Notes under the pieces: generated by a model
What the model was told of the DNA's origin: nothing
The model's database searches: none
The model's input: only the letters and a program-made list of their open reading frames with translations
Shown here: one piece after another, positions 24,561 through 37,249 of the stretch
Layout: the number at the start of each line of letters is the position of its first letter
Position numbering within the stretch: position 1 is the first letter of the stretch
Source: Epiperipatus broadwayi
Taxonomy: Eukaryota; Onychophora; Udeonychophora; Euonychophora; Peripatidae
Assembly: GCA_028023455.1 (NCBI GenBank)
Contig: JAQFVV010012545.1
Span: 2,757,001 to 2,821,000, forward strand
Length of the DNA stretch: 64,000 nucleotides
Reading direction: 5' to 3'
Made by a program: the position numbers and the translations under genes

Positions 24561-27467
24561 GGCACCCCTTTTGGTAAAGTGCTTTTGTGCCCAGCACAAA
24601 TACATACCCACACATGGTGGCTTTGTGGTAAACCACTCAGAAATGAATACACACATTCCAGCTGCCAAGGTAAAAAGGCAAAACTATAAATAAGTTTTGT
24701 AATGGCTATACAAATCAGTATGAAAACCACAAATACATCCATACATAGAAAGTAGGAGCTCTTTTTTGTTTGTTTGTTTGATATTTTGCATGTTGTCTTA
24801 ATTTCTTTCATGAAAACTCAAATGAGAATTTTTTTTTATAACAAAATAAGATAACTAAAAAATATTGTTAAAAAATAAATAAAATTATTTAAAAAAAAAA
24901 AAAAAATCATACAATTAATTATACAAAAGGTAATGTAATATTTGAGAATACAAGTGGTTTGTTAAGCATACAAGTTAATTTTAATAAACTGTAATTTTTA
25001 TTTTTTATTTTATTCAGTCAAGAACCAATCCAGGAATCTATATTAATCTTGTATCTATCTCTATGTTCAATCTCCATTGCTAACAATCAATAATTTTCTC
25101 ATTACTCAACCACTTGATCATAAAACTTTTTGAAATTAATATATGTCCTTCGAAACTTCATCTAATGTAAACACCTAAATAATAAGGTTTAATAATATAC
25201 TGATATTTGCTGTTAAATAATAAAGATTTTTAAAATTAAACTATAATATTATAAATATATCTTTCTTGATATGTACATTGTTAAACACAAAAGAAAATAA
25301 TTTAGAATGAAAACAAGGTAATGCAAAGTCAATATCACATGGAAGATGCACACACAAAAAAAGGAAATCATGTACTTAAATAAAGCACTACAGAAAAAAG
25401 CAATGTTATCATAATTTTTTCTCATATTTCTTCCAATCAACAAATTTTGGTATTCATGATAGGATTTGGAACCAAATGCCACATATGCAAAGGATTACTA
25501 CATATGTATATGGTTTGAATTAGATTGTATTGCAAAGATTTTTTTCCCCATTATTTTTAATCTGAATGAAACAAATATATATCATAAAATTTTGCAAAAT
25601 TATTTTTTCTAAAATTCATAATATAAAGAATCTATGGAAAAATCAAAGATGAATTCTAGTTATTACTACGATCCAATAAGGTTTCTTCATTGACTCTGAC
25701 TTGGCATTTTGATTTATTATATCATTCACTAATAAGAACTTATTTAAGTAAAATATTATTAAATTACCAATGATTAGAAAGGATTTTAGAACTACAATTA
25801 AAAATATTTTTTACAAGCAAAGAGACTTTTTACGCTTGTATAATATTGTGTCAACACTTTCATTTATAAGATGGTATTGTGCATTTAAACCCAGTATAAG
25901 ACCGGCAGACTAGGAAACAAAAGTTTCTTGAATGGATTCCCATAAAGAGAAAAAATCAGAGCAAATAATAAACTACACTTATTAAATTATTTAAATAAAT
26001 AACATAGCAGTAATTATTTTCATTACAGATCTTCCAAAAGAAATAATTATTGTTTAAACTTTCAAATTAGTCAAGCTTTAAGAGTAAGTATTTTCAGTAC
26101 AAACATTTTAGAAAGGGAGAGAGAGAGAGTATAAAAAGTATTACAGTAAAGTATTAATTATCATTTATGGCAAAAGTTGTCTAGGATTTTCTAACTGAAA
26201 TAAACTGCTAAATGTCATAAAGTGAATGATAATGAAACAGTATTTAATTACCCCTCTGTTTAGTAAAGGTCTTTCAATAATTCATTGTAAAAAAAACAGT
26301 GAAGAAGTCATTTTTTATCATTGATGCTATTTTATAAGGTATAAGGGATAAAACATTTGTTTTTTTTTTTTTTTACTCATGATAAGAATAACTAGCAATT
26401 CATTTATTGACCATACGCTGGCTACCAGAAAGGAGAATTTTTAAGCTTGATTGAAGTTTAAAAAACATTCAAATCTTACTGACCAAGATTCAAATACAAA
26501 TTGCAGACAGGCATGCAAGTTCAATATCATGAGAACAAATTTTTAAAATGGTTTACTGAAATAATAATTATTAAAATTAATATATTATGCATATATAATT
26601 TATACCTATCAATTTCCAGCTATTTAGAATAATATAAAAAGTCTGATGAAATGCAACTAAAATCACAGCATTTATTTAGTTTTATGTTGGTAATGCAATG
26701 CAATAGGATAAAATTTAGTTTCTGTCAGATTTTAAATGAACAATGAAAAATATTACAAGTTATCCCCTTTATCCAAGAATTTACACCTTTAACATTGTAA
26801 GTCAAAACAATTAATTCACATAATGCATGATAAGACTATTAATTTTGCTTCTGCATATATTTATCATACTTGATAGTGGTTTCATTATAAAAAGAAGTGA
26901 TGTTTTTATTAGAAATTCTTAATCATAAAGCATAGAAAAGACAACTTTTTAAAATTAATTGATGCTGCTTTTAATGATAACCTCTCATGAGATGAATGAC
27001 AAGTGGTTTAAATGGCTTAAGGTAGTGTAATTCTTTTGTTTTAACATCAAATAAAAGTACCAGTGTTGTAAAATTAAATAAAGAAAATAAGTATTTCAGA
27101 ATTAATGAGTTCTAGCATTTATGAAATATAAATCAATCTTTTTATTTCAACTACTTACTATCTGTTGAACATTAATTTAAATTCCATATTCAAGATATTT
27201 CTGACTATGATCTAGAGCCAAAATAAAATTTTTGTCAAAAGACAAAATTATGATCTTTTTAATTGAAATGGTTTTGAATTAAAAATTTGTCAGTATTACA
27301 GTTATTAGAGCTATGATCAAAATAAATAATTTAATGCAGCCAATTAGCTTGCTTTTTAGTTGCAAGGTAGAAGACAACTTTTTTGAGCTTTAAAATATGT
27401 TATTTTCTTCATTTAGGCTTCAAAACTATTGGATTTCAAGATGTGTTTTTATATTTTATAAGGATTC
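24561..27467. other. Non-coding stretch
   Basis: Two minus-strand frames (24542-24811 and 25249-25482) have no recognisable domain. Their cysteine- and phenylalanine-rich compositions are what AT-rich random sequence gives. Short runs such as (GA)n near 26115-26130 are present. I see no gene. Confidence 0.5.
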
Positions 27468-27990
27468 TGTCATATCTGACCTTGTCTTTAGAAGTGGACT
27501 ATTCCAGATTCCTTGCATGATTGGCTAGCACCCAGTCACTATACAATGAGATTTGCACACATAATCTGAGTGATGCCAGTAAGGTAGGGGATCTGCCATT
27601 AAATAGTCAGCCATTTGGAGGCAAGGCAGAGATCAATTACTTCTATCAAGCATATAATAACATTCCTGAATGTGCTCTTCAAAAAACCCTATGCCATCAG
27701 CAAAGGTACTCTTTCTCTAGTTATTATCACAATGTCCATGCAGTGAGGCATGTCCATAACCAACTCAATGCAGGCTGTCCAATACAGCTGGAAGAGTCTT
27801 ACCAGATCTCACAAGGCAGGCCACTTATTTAGCTGGAAGTGAGTTCCATTATTTCACATGACTATCTCAACATTCAATTGTATAAACTATATTTATTCAT
27901 TTGATTAACTAATGTGTGTATATTTTTTGTAACTAATAAAATGTACATATTAATTGTTGAGTAGTTGTCATCATTTGTCTGTTGGTTTGA
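27468..27990 (+). repeat. 5' LTR of a truncated Gypsy-type element
   Basis: This matches 29423-29976 in the same orientation. Shared strings include AGAAGTGGACT, TTGGCTAGCACC, AAGGTAGGGGATCTG, AATAGTCAGCC, TTTGGAGGCAAGGCAGA, ACAGCTGGAAGAGTCTTACC and TCAATTGTATAAACTATATT. Its start is taken as TGTCATATCTGAC, matching TGTCATGTTTGATC at the 3' copy. The right edge is set where the match stops and may be off by some tens of bases. Small indels distinguish the two LTRs, so the insertion is not recent. Confidence 0.85.
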
Positions 27991-28028
27991 AACCAAATCT
28001 AATGTTGTGGTAGTTCAATTTCCTGTCA

Positions 28029-28140
28029 GGTTATGACTTTACTCTTCAATACATTAAGAGAAAGCATATCCCTCACATAGATAAATTAAACTGACTGCCT
28101 GCAGAAATGACAGACAATCCAACATCATCATGCCAATTAA
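28029..28140 (+). pseudogene. Remnant of retrotransposon RNase H C-terminus
   Basis: The frame from 28029 gives YDFTLQYIKRKHIPHIDKLN, then a stop, then LPAEM. It resembles the end of Gypsy RNase H domains (usually 'YD..I.Y..GK.N..ADALSRLP'). It lies almost directly after the 5' LTR, so gag, protease, most of RT and the rest of RNase H have been deleted. Confidence 0.7.
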
Positions 28141-28390
28141 TTAACGATTGATCTGGACCCAACTATACCACTGAATAGCAAGTCAAGTGGCAGGGTGAAC
28201 TAACAATGACCTGGGATTTCAAAAGCTTCAAAAATGGGTTTAACAGAGTTGGCCTAATAAAAAACCAGTTGAATTGCACTCAGTCTTCTGGATGCATAGG
28301 TTGTATCTTTCAACTGAACATGACTGTATTATCTGGGGATCCGAAGTTGTAATTCCCCCAGCCAGATGTTCCCAGGTGCTCAATCGGTTG

Positions 28391-29380
28391 CACAATGGGC
28401 ACCCAGGGATAGTATGGATGAATATTCTGGCAAGATCCTACCTTAAATGCTAATGTCAAAGCCAAAGTTCACCACTGCTGGAAGTGCAAGATGAATCAGA
28501 ATATGTCAGCAAAAGACAAAAGAATCCAGTGGCCCAAACCTGAAGGGCCTGGTCTAGACACCGTATGGACCATGCTGCTCCATGTTAAAGGCAACCTGCT
28601 GTTAATAGTGGTGGACTCATTCTCCAAGTGGCTAGAGGTTGTGGAAGTACCATCTCTTCATTCCACAGCCACAACAGATGCCATGAGAAGGCTATTTGCC
28701 ACACATGGTCTTCCAAATCACCAGTGACTGACAATGGTACAACTTTTTCAGTGGATGCATTCAAAGTCTTGGTGCACTAATAATAACATCGAACTCATGA
28801 ACAGCCTTCCATTACACATGAAAGTAATGGTCAGACAAAGAGATTGGTACAAGAAGCTAAGAAGCTGATAAAAAATGGATACAAAAAGTTGGAATAGACT
28901 CTGCCAGTGCAACACTCCAGTCTGAGATCAGTAACAGAGAAGACTCCTGCAGAACTGTTATTCATCAGACTCTTAAGAACTATGCTATCAACCCTGAAAC
29001 TTGATGCCAAACTTGAATAAGGAGATTAAAAAAACCAAAATAAAACTTCAAATAGGGACACAAGTACTATGCCATATGTCCTATGGGTCCACAAGATGGA
29101 TACTAGCAGTAGAGACTCAAATAAAGTCTTTACTGTCATTGTGCAAACAGAAGATGGTCATTATCATCATTGCCATTACAAGCAACTAAGACTCGTACAT
29201 CAGAAACTAACAAATACAGTCAACCTGGGATGAGTACATCAAGCAGGGAAGATGAACAGCAAAATCCAGGTATCAACAAACATCCAGGAACAAATTCATT
29301 GAGCAAAGAAAAAAAAGCCAAGGACAGCACTAAACGAAAGCCTTCAACAAAATGGATTATATGTTGTCCAGTGCATCTTG
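28391..29380 (+). pseudogene. Broken Gypsy-type integrase
   Basis: Pieces of an integrase appear in order in shifting frames. HNGHPG (28391) and a CWKC pair (28476-28487) belong to the HHCC zinc domain. LLIVVDSFSKWLEVVEVP near 28596 and ATHGLPNHQ are core-domain motifs in frame with the CWKC pair. TDNGTTFS (28727 on) lies in another frame after a shift. The first catalytic Asp position appears to be replaced (WTMLLHVKG where a 'xDFxGP'-like motif is expected). A C-terminal basic region continues to about 29380 with several stops. The 77- to 78-codon frames here are fragments of this one broken gene. It is not functional. Confidence 0.8.
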
Positions 29381-29404
29381 ATGACTATGTCCTCCAGGGT
29401 TAAT

Positions 29405-29422
29405 TTTAGCTGGGGTGAAGGA
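29405..29422 (+). other. Polypurine tract before the 3' LTR
   Basis: GGGGTGAAGGA immediately precedes the TGTCAT start of the 3' LTR, where the plus-strand primer of LTR elements is expected. Confidence 0.5.
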
Positions 29423-29976
29423 TGTCATGTTTGATCTTGTTTTTAGAAGTGGACTTCCACATTCCTCACCTTATTGGCTAGCACCTGGTCGCTATACAAC
29501 AGTGATAAATCCTTTATTGGGTTCATGCACCTAATCCAAGTGTTTCCAATAAGGTAGGGGATCTGTGAATAAATAGTCAGCCTTTTGGAGGCAAGGCAGA
29601 AAGCAATTATTTCTGTCAACCTGAGCAACTGAATGTGATCTCCAATAAACATTCTGCTGTCAGCAAGGGTACTCTCTCTAGTCATTATCATGATAACCAT
29701 GCAGTGAGGCAAGTCCACACAGGGACTGGAAACTGCTATGCCTGCAACCAACTTGACACATGCTGTTCAATACAGCTGGAAGAGTCTTACCAGAGCTCAT
29801 GAGCAGGCTACTTATTTATCTGGAAGTAAGTTCCATTACTTGGCATGACTAACTCAGCATTCAATTGTATAAACTATATTTATTCATTTGATTAACTAAC
29901 ATGCATGTATATTTTTTGTAACAAATATATTGGACATATTACTTGTATAGTCATTATCATTTGTCAGTTAGTTTGG
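29423..29976 (+). repeat. 3' LTR of the truncated Gypsy-type element
   Basis: Partner of 27468-27990. It has an extra segment near 29507-29535 (TTTATTGGGTTCATGCACC) absent or changed in the 5' LTR, and another near 29712-29745. I could not identify a matching target duplication (GATTC upstream against GAATA downstream). The minus-strand 102-codon frame at 29443-29751 lies wholly within this LTR and is not a gene. Confidence 0.85.
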
Positions 29977-31179
29977 AATATATAATTAATTACCACAAAT
30001 ACATAAAAACATTAACATTATTAATGTAGAAAATCTACACAATTTTTCTTTATGTTTCAAGTGGCAAAATTTGATGAAAAAATCAATTAGCTTTTTGCTA
30101 AGTATATGATTTTGTCCATCAATCGTGACATTACCTGTGACTCAGTGAATCAAGTGAGACTCCAACATTGATAGTCATCTAAACTCTATTAACTATGTTT
30201 GGAAAGTTCAATTTGATCTTAAAACTTGAATGCAAATTTTATTAAACAAGACAAAATCTTTAAGCAAACAATTAAAGCAAACATTAAAATTTGTTATTAA
30301 GATGAATATATGTTAGTAACTTTAAGATTATATTGACTTTGTGAAAATAGAGATTGGATTGTTTAATCTCAACTAATTTTCCAAGTTATTGATGACATCA
30401 ATTTTGATAAAAAAAAAAAAGTATTTAAAAGTAAGTTAATATACAAAAAAATAACTGATCTAAAGATAGATTACTATTTTTGTTAAAAGTAATGTAAAAG
30501 AAAATAGAAAAATGTTGATTGATTAAAAATCTTAGTGAATAAAAATGATTGAAATATAATTGAATGTAAAGAAAACTATCCCTTGGAGGCACTTAAATGA
30601 TTGTAATGCCAGATAAGAGATAAAATTAAGGATTGTGTTTCCCACTGTGAAGCAGATTGACCAATTCAAGCAGCATGGGCCAGAAAGGAAAACATCAGGA
30701 GTAATAAAATTGGTGACATTATGTTCGATCGATCGATAGAATTTGTGATAAGGGAGGCCAGAAATTATAAAAGACAAAATAATGGAATTTAGTAATTAAT
30801 CTGACTATTGATCTATTATTAAGTACAGCTGTATTGCAGACTCCATGGTGTAGGAGTCGTGCAAATAAATTTAGTTTCCTTTGTATGCATTAGCTGTGGC
30901 AGCCTCTCGATGACAGTTCCTGACAAAATGAATGGCAAGTAGCAGCTTTGTTTCCAAAGAGGACCATCTACAAAATGTGATCACTATAATGGACTTCCTT
31001 AAATCTGTTGAAATCTGCAGGAGTCATAACGGTTTATCATGTAAAGTATAAACTTATAAATGAACTCTTATCTGACAGCAAAAAAACTCTTAAATCAATT
31101 AATAATTCTTTTTATGCATAACGTTTGCTTTAATCATTTCCATTTTTTTGTGTGTTTATTAACTAAATTATTAAAATGT
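29977..31179. other. Non-coding stretch, partly GC-richer
   Basis: A segment near 30800-31040 (GGTGTAGGAGTCGTGC through GAGTCATAACGG) has above-average GC and may belong to the repeat that follows. The 81-codon minus-strand frame at 30532-30777 is unrecognised and not supported as a gene. Confidence 0.4.
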
Positions 31180-32125
31180 ATTAAATTTAAGTTGGATGTT
31201 GATGGCTGCATAGATTCATTAAAGTTTATGTTAGTTTAAAGGGGGTTAATTTCAGACTATTTGTTTCATAGTTGAGACGGTGCTGGTGGAGGGATGTATA
31301 GGTGTTTATATCAATGTAATGTGAAGTGTGTTAGCATACAGGGCACCATGCCCAAATGAATGCATGGCCCAGAGGTGTAGCCATCATGTTGCAATGGATG
31401 TGGATGTACTTCCCACACTATTGATCTCCTTTCACTCTATGGATAGGGACTATAAGATGGCAAGGACTGCTCTCCCTCCATATGAAGCAATTCATTTTAA
31501 TGTTTTATATACATGATTCCTTCACCAGACAGATGCACATTCCTGTACTGGATGAGGATCCTTTCTTTTAAATAATATCATGCTGCTGATGCACATTTCT
31601 GTCAGCATGGTTTTATGCTAATATCTTCATATTGCATTGTTTGCGTCTGCATATATGGAAGTGAGCATTGGTTTGGCTAACTTTTAGCCTGAAGTTAAAT
31701 TGTTTTAAAAAGATTTTAATTAATTGCATCATCTATGTAGCCTATCTATGCTCAACATTCTAAAATAAAATGACATAAGCTGTCTATCTGTGTGGACTAA
31801 CTAAAGTTTAAAATAATAGAATTAAAGCAATATTGATATATTCCACAAATTCATAGATGTGTGTAAATAAATGTTTGTGTGGTAATTACTGGCAATAGTT
31901 TTTTTTTTTATCTTTTTCTTTATTAAAAATATATTTTAAGAATTTAGATTATAAATCTGTGCTTCTCCTTGAGCTAGTGGCAAGGGCTAATGGTCAATAA
32001 AATAAAAGTAGAATCTTAACAAGAAGTCTCTGCCTACATTATACATTTTCTAGGTTCAAATAGTCTAGTGGTGCCTTGTACGGCAGATAGTGAAAGTGTC
32101 AATTTTCTCTGACCATTATATATAT
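31180..32125 (-). repeat. Dispersed repeat of unknown type, copy 2 (inverted)
   Basis: Inverted partner of 20871-21990, about 9.2 kb away. It lacks the long (ATT)n tract of copy 1. The frame at 31328-31516 falls inside it, is not conserved in copy 1 and is not called. Confidence 0.75.
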
Positions 32126-32333
32126 ATATATTGTTAGAAGAATGATAATAGATGGATAGTTGTTATTTTAAATTGAATTCAAGGAGATAGAGACTATATG
32201 TGAGTTAAATGGATAAAATAAAGAAATTTACTGGTGTATTGTGGAGAAGCAAAGCTATGACTAGAGAAACTAAATTAAAGTTTGAGATACTTTCATTCTG
32301 CAGTAAATCTGTAATGGTTGAAATGATGATGAA

Positions 32334-32337
32334 GGTG

Positions 32338-32374
<37 letters not shown>

Positions 32375-32376
32375 CA

Positions 32377-32427
<51 letters not shown>
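32334..32427. repeat. (TA)n tract with GGTGATTT arms
   Basis: GGTGATTTTATA at 32334 and TATAAATCACC ending at about 32379 are inverted around a (TA)n run, and a second (TA)n run of about 45 bases follows. The short frame through it (32209-32454) is an artefact. Confidence 0.9.
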
Positions 32428-32429
<2 letters not shown>

Positions 32430-32430
<1 letters not shown>

Positions 32431-35400
32431 GCCCTTTTCTTTAGGTCTAAATAAATTTATTGTATCAATTTTCTAAAAAAAATTAAATTAAAGAAGTATT
32501 CTATTGGTATGATTACTATGTTATGGTGACAATCTTTTTAAAAGCTTAATTAAAGTAAAATGAGAATATTTAATGTATAAAATTATGCTAAATATATTTA
32601 AAACAGTTAAATAAAGTTAAATGTTATAATTGTATATGGTTGGAAAAGCTGGCCATAATAAAATAGTGTATTAATAAGTCTTTTAAATAAGTATTAAAAG
32701 CTGAATTTTAAAAGTAATAACCTATAATTAAATAAATGGTATATTTTAAAATGAAAATTATATTTAATAATTGTATTTAAAAGTATTTATTTAAAAAAGT
32801 AGTATTTGTGGTGGAGAAATGTGTATTAAATTTTAAAGCATCAAAATTATTATTCTAAATTATATTATTATATTATTTTTTTAATATAATATTTTCTGCA
32901 ATTAAAACATTTATTTTTTTTAGATAGCAAAATTGGATACATTCTATCTGGATTGTAAATCATGTGACATGTAAATATTCATACATGTGTGCTTACAAAT
33001 TTTCTTGTTAATAAAGTTTCAAAATTGCTTTAAAATTGCACTGTAGAATTGAAAATATTTATTTGTCTACCATGAGATAAAATATAAAAATTAGCTATTA
33101 TAAAATATTTAATTAGGTTTTAAAATGAATGTAGTTAATAAAAATTAGATTTTCGTTTTAAAGAAAAATAGATACATGAAAACTAAATGTTGAATAAATT
33201 AATGAAATATTATTTCTAAAAGTTATTTTAATAATATTTAGTTGGTTTAGATAAAGTGTAAAAATTAATTTAAAATTAATATTATTAAATAATATTTTAA
33301 AAGATGAGTCGTAGATTTTTATTTTTAATTTTAATTGTGCACTTTTGGCTAGACATGTAAATCAGATAATCAGCCAAGGTCTAATCAGTCAATCCAATGA
33401 TCGATTTATTTGGGTATAAAAGCAGATGCTCAATTATTTTCAATGTGCTTTCTGTTAGTCAATGGGGTGTTAATAAGTCAATTCCGTGCTATAATAACTC
33501 TAATAATTTATTTTAAAATAGTAAAGTGTACTAATTAAATTATTTTTTTAAAAAAGAGAGTATTTAAATAAATTATAAACTTATTCAGTTAAATTATGCA
33601 CTGTTAACCAACTAAAATTCTTTACCAAGTATTTTATCAAAATTTAATCTTAACATCACAATAATAATGGAAGTCCCACGAAGAAGTATCTACCTGTATA
33701 AAGAAATGCTAGAAGTACAATCTTTAATTAAAAATATAGTTTTAATATTGTTAACGAAGGCAAATAATTTATCAATCAAGTTAACATGTTGGAAATTAAA
33801 TGGGGAAGTAAACGGAAAGATTCACGAGAAATTACAAAGCAAAAAATGCATTTATTTGAAATGATAGTTTTATCTATGACCTGAAAGTAATATGGTAAAA
33901 ACTTTTAAAGTCTTTCAATAATTTGAAAGTAGATATCATTTTTTAATAAGAGATGTAGAAGATGTTTCTTTTGAAGAAAACATTTTTTTAAAACAATTTA
34001 TTTTAAACTGTCATTCTAAAATGATGGAAAAATAAAGACAGTTATTAAAAAATATCTTATGTGATAAGTCTTTACTATTTAAAAAAAAAAGAGTACAAGT
34101 ATATATCAACTTTTGAAAAAAAATGATAATTGGAAACTATTAATTGAAAAGAAAACTATCCTTGGATAAATAAAAAAATATCCAGTCAGTAAAACTCTAT
34201 ATACTAACTTTATGTGAAATAGTTAAATATTAATTTATTGGAATATCTAAAAAAAATATGCAGAATTACGTATATAGATGCCCGAATTCATATTGCCATG
34301 TTAAAGACCCTAAAGCCAGCATAGGATCCTGATGGAATGAGAAAACTCTGGAGAATTATTTTTAAATGTTATGAACTGAAATTGTCTTCAATAATCACTG
34401 TTCTGAATAATAGAAACAATAGACTATTATTTTTATAAACTTTCAAGAATAGATTAGTGATTATTTTTATAAATGGATCCAGATTCCCAAAGTCGATTTT
34501 CTTTTTCCTTTTTTTTTTTTTAAATCTTCGTTCATCAATTTTATTTGGAATCAACTGAGCATGCATCATGTCAGGGAGAAAAATTGTTGTCTTCAAGTGT
34601 TCAGACAATATCATAGCAACAAGCATTGGGAAGTTTAAATGCCTGCAAGGATGTGATAATAAATCCTGAAGAATAAAACATTTTTTTAAAAAATGAATAT
34701 TTATCATGGACTAAAGTTTACGTAGCTATATTTTTATTATTATTTAGAAACTAATATTAATATTAATTTTTTTTCTTAGTATAATTAGAGATAGGAAAGG
34801 TACTTATAAAAGATTAATTATTTACTAATATAATATTATAATTTTTATAAAGGATACTTAGTAATTTTTAAAGTTTTAATATTTTAAGTATGGTAGTGTT
34901 GAATGAGTGTTATATTATGCAATATGTTTTATTAATTGTGGACTAAGAAGATGTCTAAAAAGTGATCACCTAGAAAGAATATCACTTGGGTAATAATTGT
35001 AAAATATTAATTTTTTTTAGGATGTATTTATTTTTCTTTCTTTTAGATTGCCAAGTATTTTTATAATGTTATTGTATGAACGTATAAGTATGCGTGAATA
35101 CACTAAACACATTTGAAATGTATAAAAGTTAGATTTTATTTTTAAAAAATGCATACTTTTATTTATTATATTACTGATATAGTACAATGTAATGGAATAT
35201 AATTATATGATTCTTTCATGAAAAGAACTCTATTATTTTTAAATGTTTTGAAGTATTGATTTTTATTGTATCGATACCTGTCATTTGTATTTTTGTTCAA
35301 GAAGTTCTTAAAAGTGAAGTAGCCTTTTCTTATTGAATAATCTAGATCGTTGGCTTTATATGCGAATTTATTTTTTATTTTAGAAATATGTTTTTAAGAA

Positions 35401-37018
35401 TTTTTTGGTGATGTAGATTGATAAATCTATAAAGAAATTTTGTAAGGTAGTGACTTGGAAGTATTATAAATTGAAGCCAAACTGATGCTTTGTTATAGAT
35501 TCTTATGGAGAATAGAAATAGTTTTTATTATCTTAGTAATTATGCAGGTACAGATAATGAAGCCCTGTAACTTGTATATTTTCATGGGCAGTGTTTTTCC
35601 TTAGTATTGAATATTAATGTTCCGAAAAGCTGAATAAATAGCTAGGACATTGTTATTTTAGTGGAGGTTATTATACAGAGAAGTCACACCTCTTTTCTTT
35701 ATGCACTGTTACAATTTGACCATCTTATATGTGTACTATTGAGTTGATACTCTAGTTTGTTCTTCAAACCTATGCATCGTAGCGCTATCATGATTTCTAA
35801 GTATTACATCGTACAGAATGGTATCTTTGAGGGAGAATGATAAATAATGTTGGAATAGAAGGATTGTTATTTGGAAGAGGATAAGATAGGTTTTCTTACT
35901 TTGAATGATGTTAAGAATAATTACAAATGAGATTAAGAATAAAACTTAAAATAAGAATAAAGAATCATAGAATGTTTTCTACATTTTAGTAAACTATTTT
36001 TAATAAAGTATGTAAATGATAATAAAATTGTTCATGAAATTTTTGAATAATTTTAAAAATATTTTTAACTTATATGTAATGCATATTTTTAATGGATGGT
36101 ATATCTAAAGAAACAACAGAGAATAGAATAACTAAATTATATTTCATGAATATTATTTTATATTTAAGGAAATGCATCAACACATACATATAGTTTTATA
36201 TTAGATTAATACCAAGTAAGATGTAGAATGTATGATAAGTCTATTATTAATTGAGTCCACTTATTTTATTAATGAACCGGATTAAATATACTTTGTCTAA
36301 TAGTATCAGCACTATCATGATAAGTTATTTTAAACAATTAAGAATAAATTAATAGACATATATTTGGATAAGTAATCCTATTGTAATTTATGTTTTCTGT
36401 TTTCATAATTGATCTATATTTTGATGGAAACATATTATAGTATTATTTAATTGTATCTAATACATGTGAAACTCTACGTATAGCCATAATGATTATTATT
36501 GATAGTATTGTTATAAATATTTTAAGGTATATAACAAGTTCTAAGTCGGAATGAAGGCTTAGATGCTTAGATTTTTATTTTTTATTTTATTTTGAGATGA
36601 TAAAAATTGTAATGAGACAAGATTCATTGGCTGTAAATATTGTAAATAATTTTATTTTTTGTTAAGCTATTATAATAAAATTTGTTAAACTTGTTTTTTA
36701 TAAATTTATGTGTTGCATCAATTTCTTCCACATCGCAAACCTATGACTACAGATATCTTGAACTAAAACATAATATTTGCACAGTACGAACAAGATTATT
36801 ATTTAAGAATTATAGTATTTTTTTTTAATATGATTTATTTGAGAGATTTTATTTACATTGTCATTATTATCATTATGGTCATAAATTAATTATATAATAT
36901 ATTACACAGAATTACAATATTATCCGTTACCACATATTCTCAGATTATAAGATTTTACCACATATTTTATTTAAGATGCCATATAAAAAACTAAAAGATT
37001 ATGCTCTATTATTTGTTC
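32430..37018. other. Very AT-rich non-coding stretch
   Basis: I see no protein motif, tRNA or clear long repeat in this stretch. Frames at 33667-33864 and 34369-34707 have no recognisable domain. A possible core promoter near 33394-33422 is listed separately. Confidence 0.5.
33394..33422 (+). promoter_or_regulatory. Possible CCAAT/TATA core promoter
   Basis: CCAAT (33394-33398) is followed 17 bases on by TATAAAAG (33415-33422) in a locally less AT-rich segment. A 65-codon frame starts 240 bases downstream at 33667 but has no recognisable domain. In DNA this AT-rich, TATA strings arise by chance, so this is only a candidate. It could also be a relic of a transposon promoter. Confidence 0.2.
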
Positions 37019-37248
<230 letters not shown>

Positions 37249-37249
37249 T

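Noticed and set aside
27521-27832. 103-codon plus-strand frame
   Set aside because: It lies entirely inside the 5' LTR and is not conserved as a frame in the 3' LTR.
29443-29751. 102-codon minus-strand frame
   Set aside because: It lies entirely inside the 3' LTR and is not kept in the 5' LTR.
34369-34707. 112-codon minus-strand frame, the longest in the window
   Set aside because: No recognisable domain, a lysine run encoded by a T run on the plus strand, and ordinary AT-rich composition. A chance frame of this length is expected in 64 kb.
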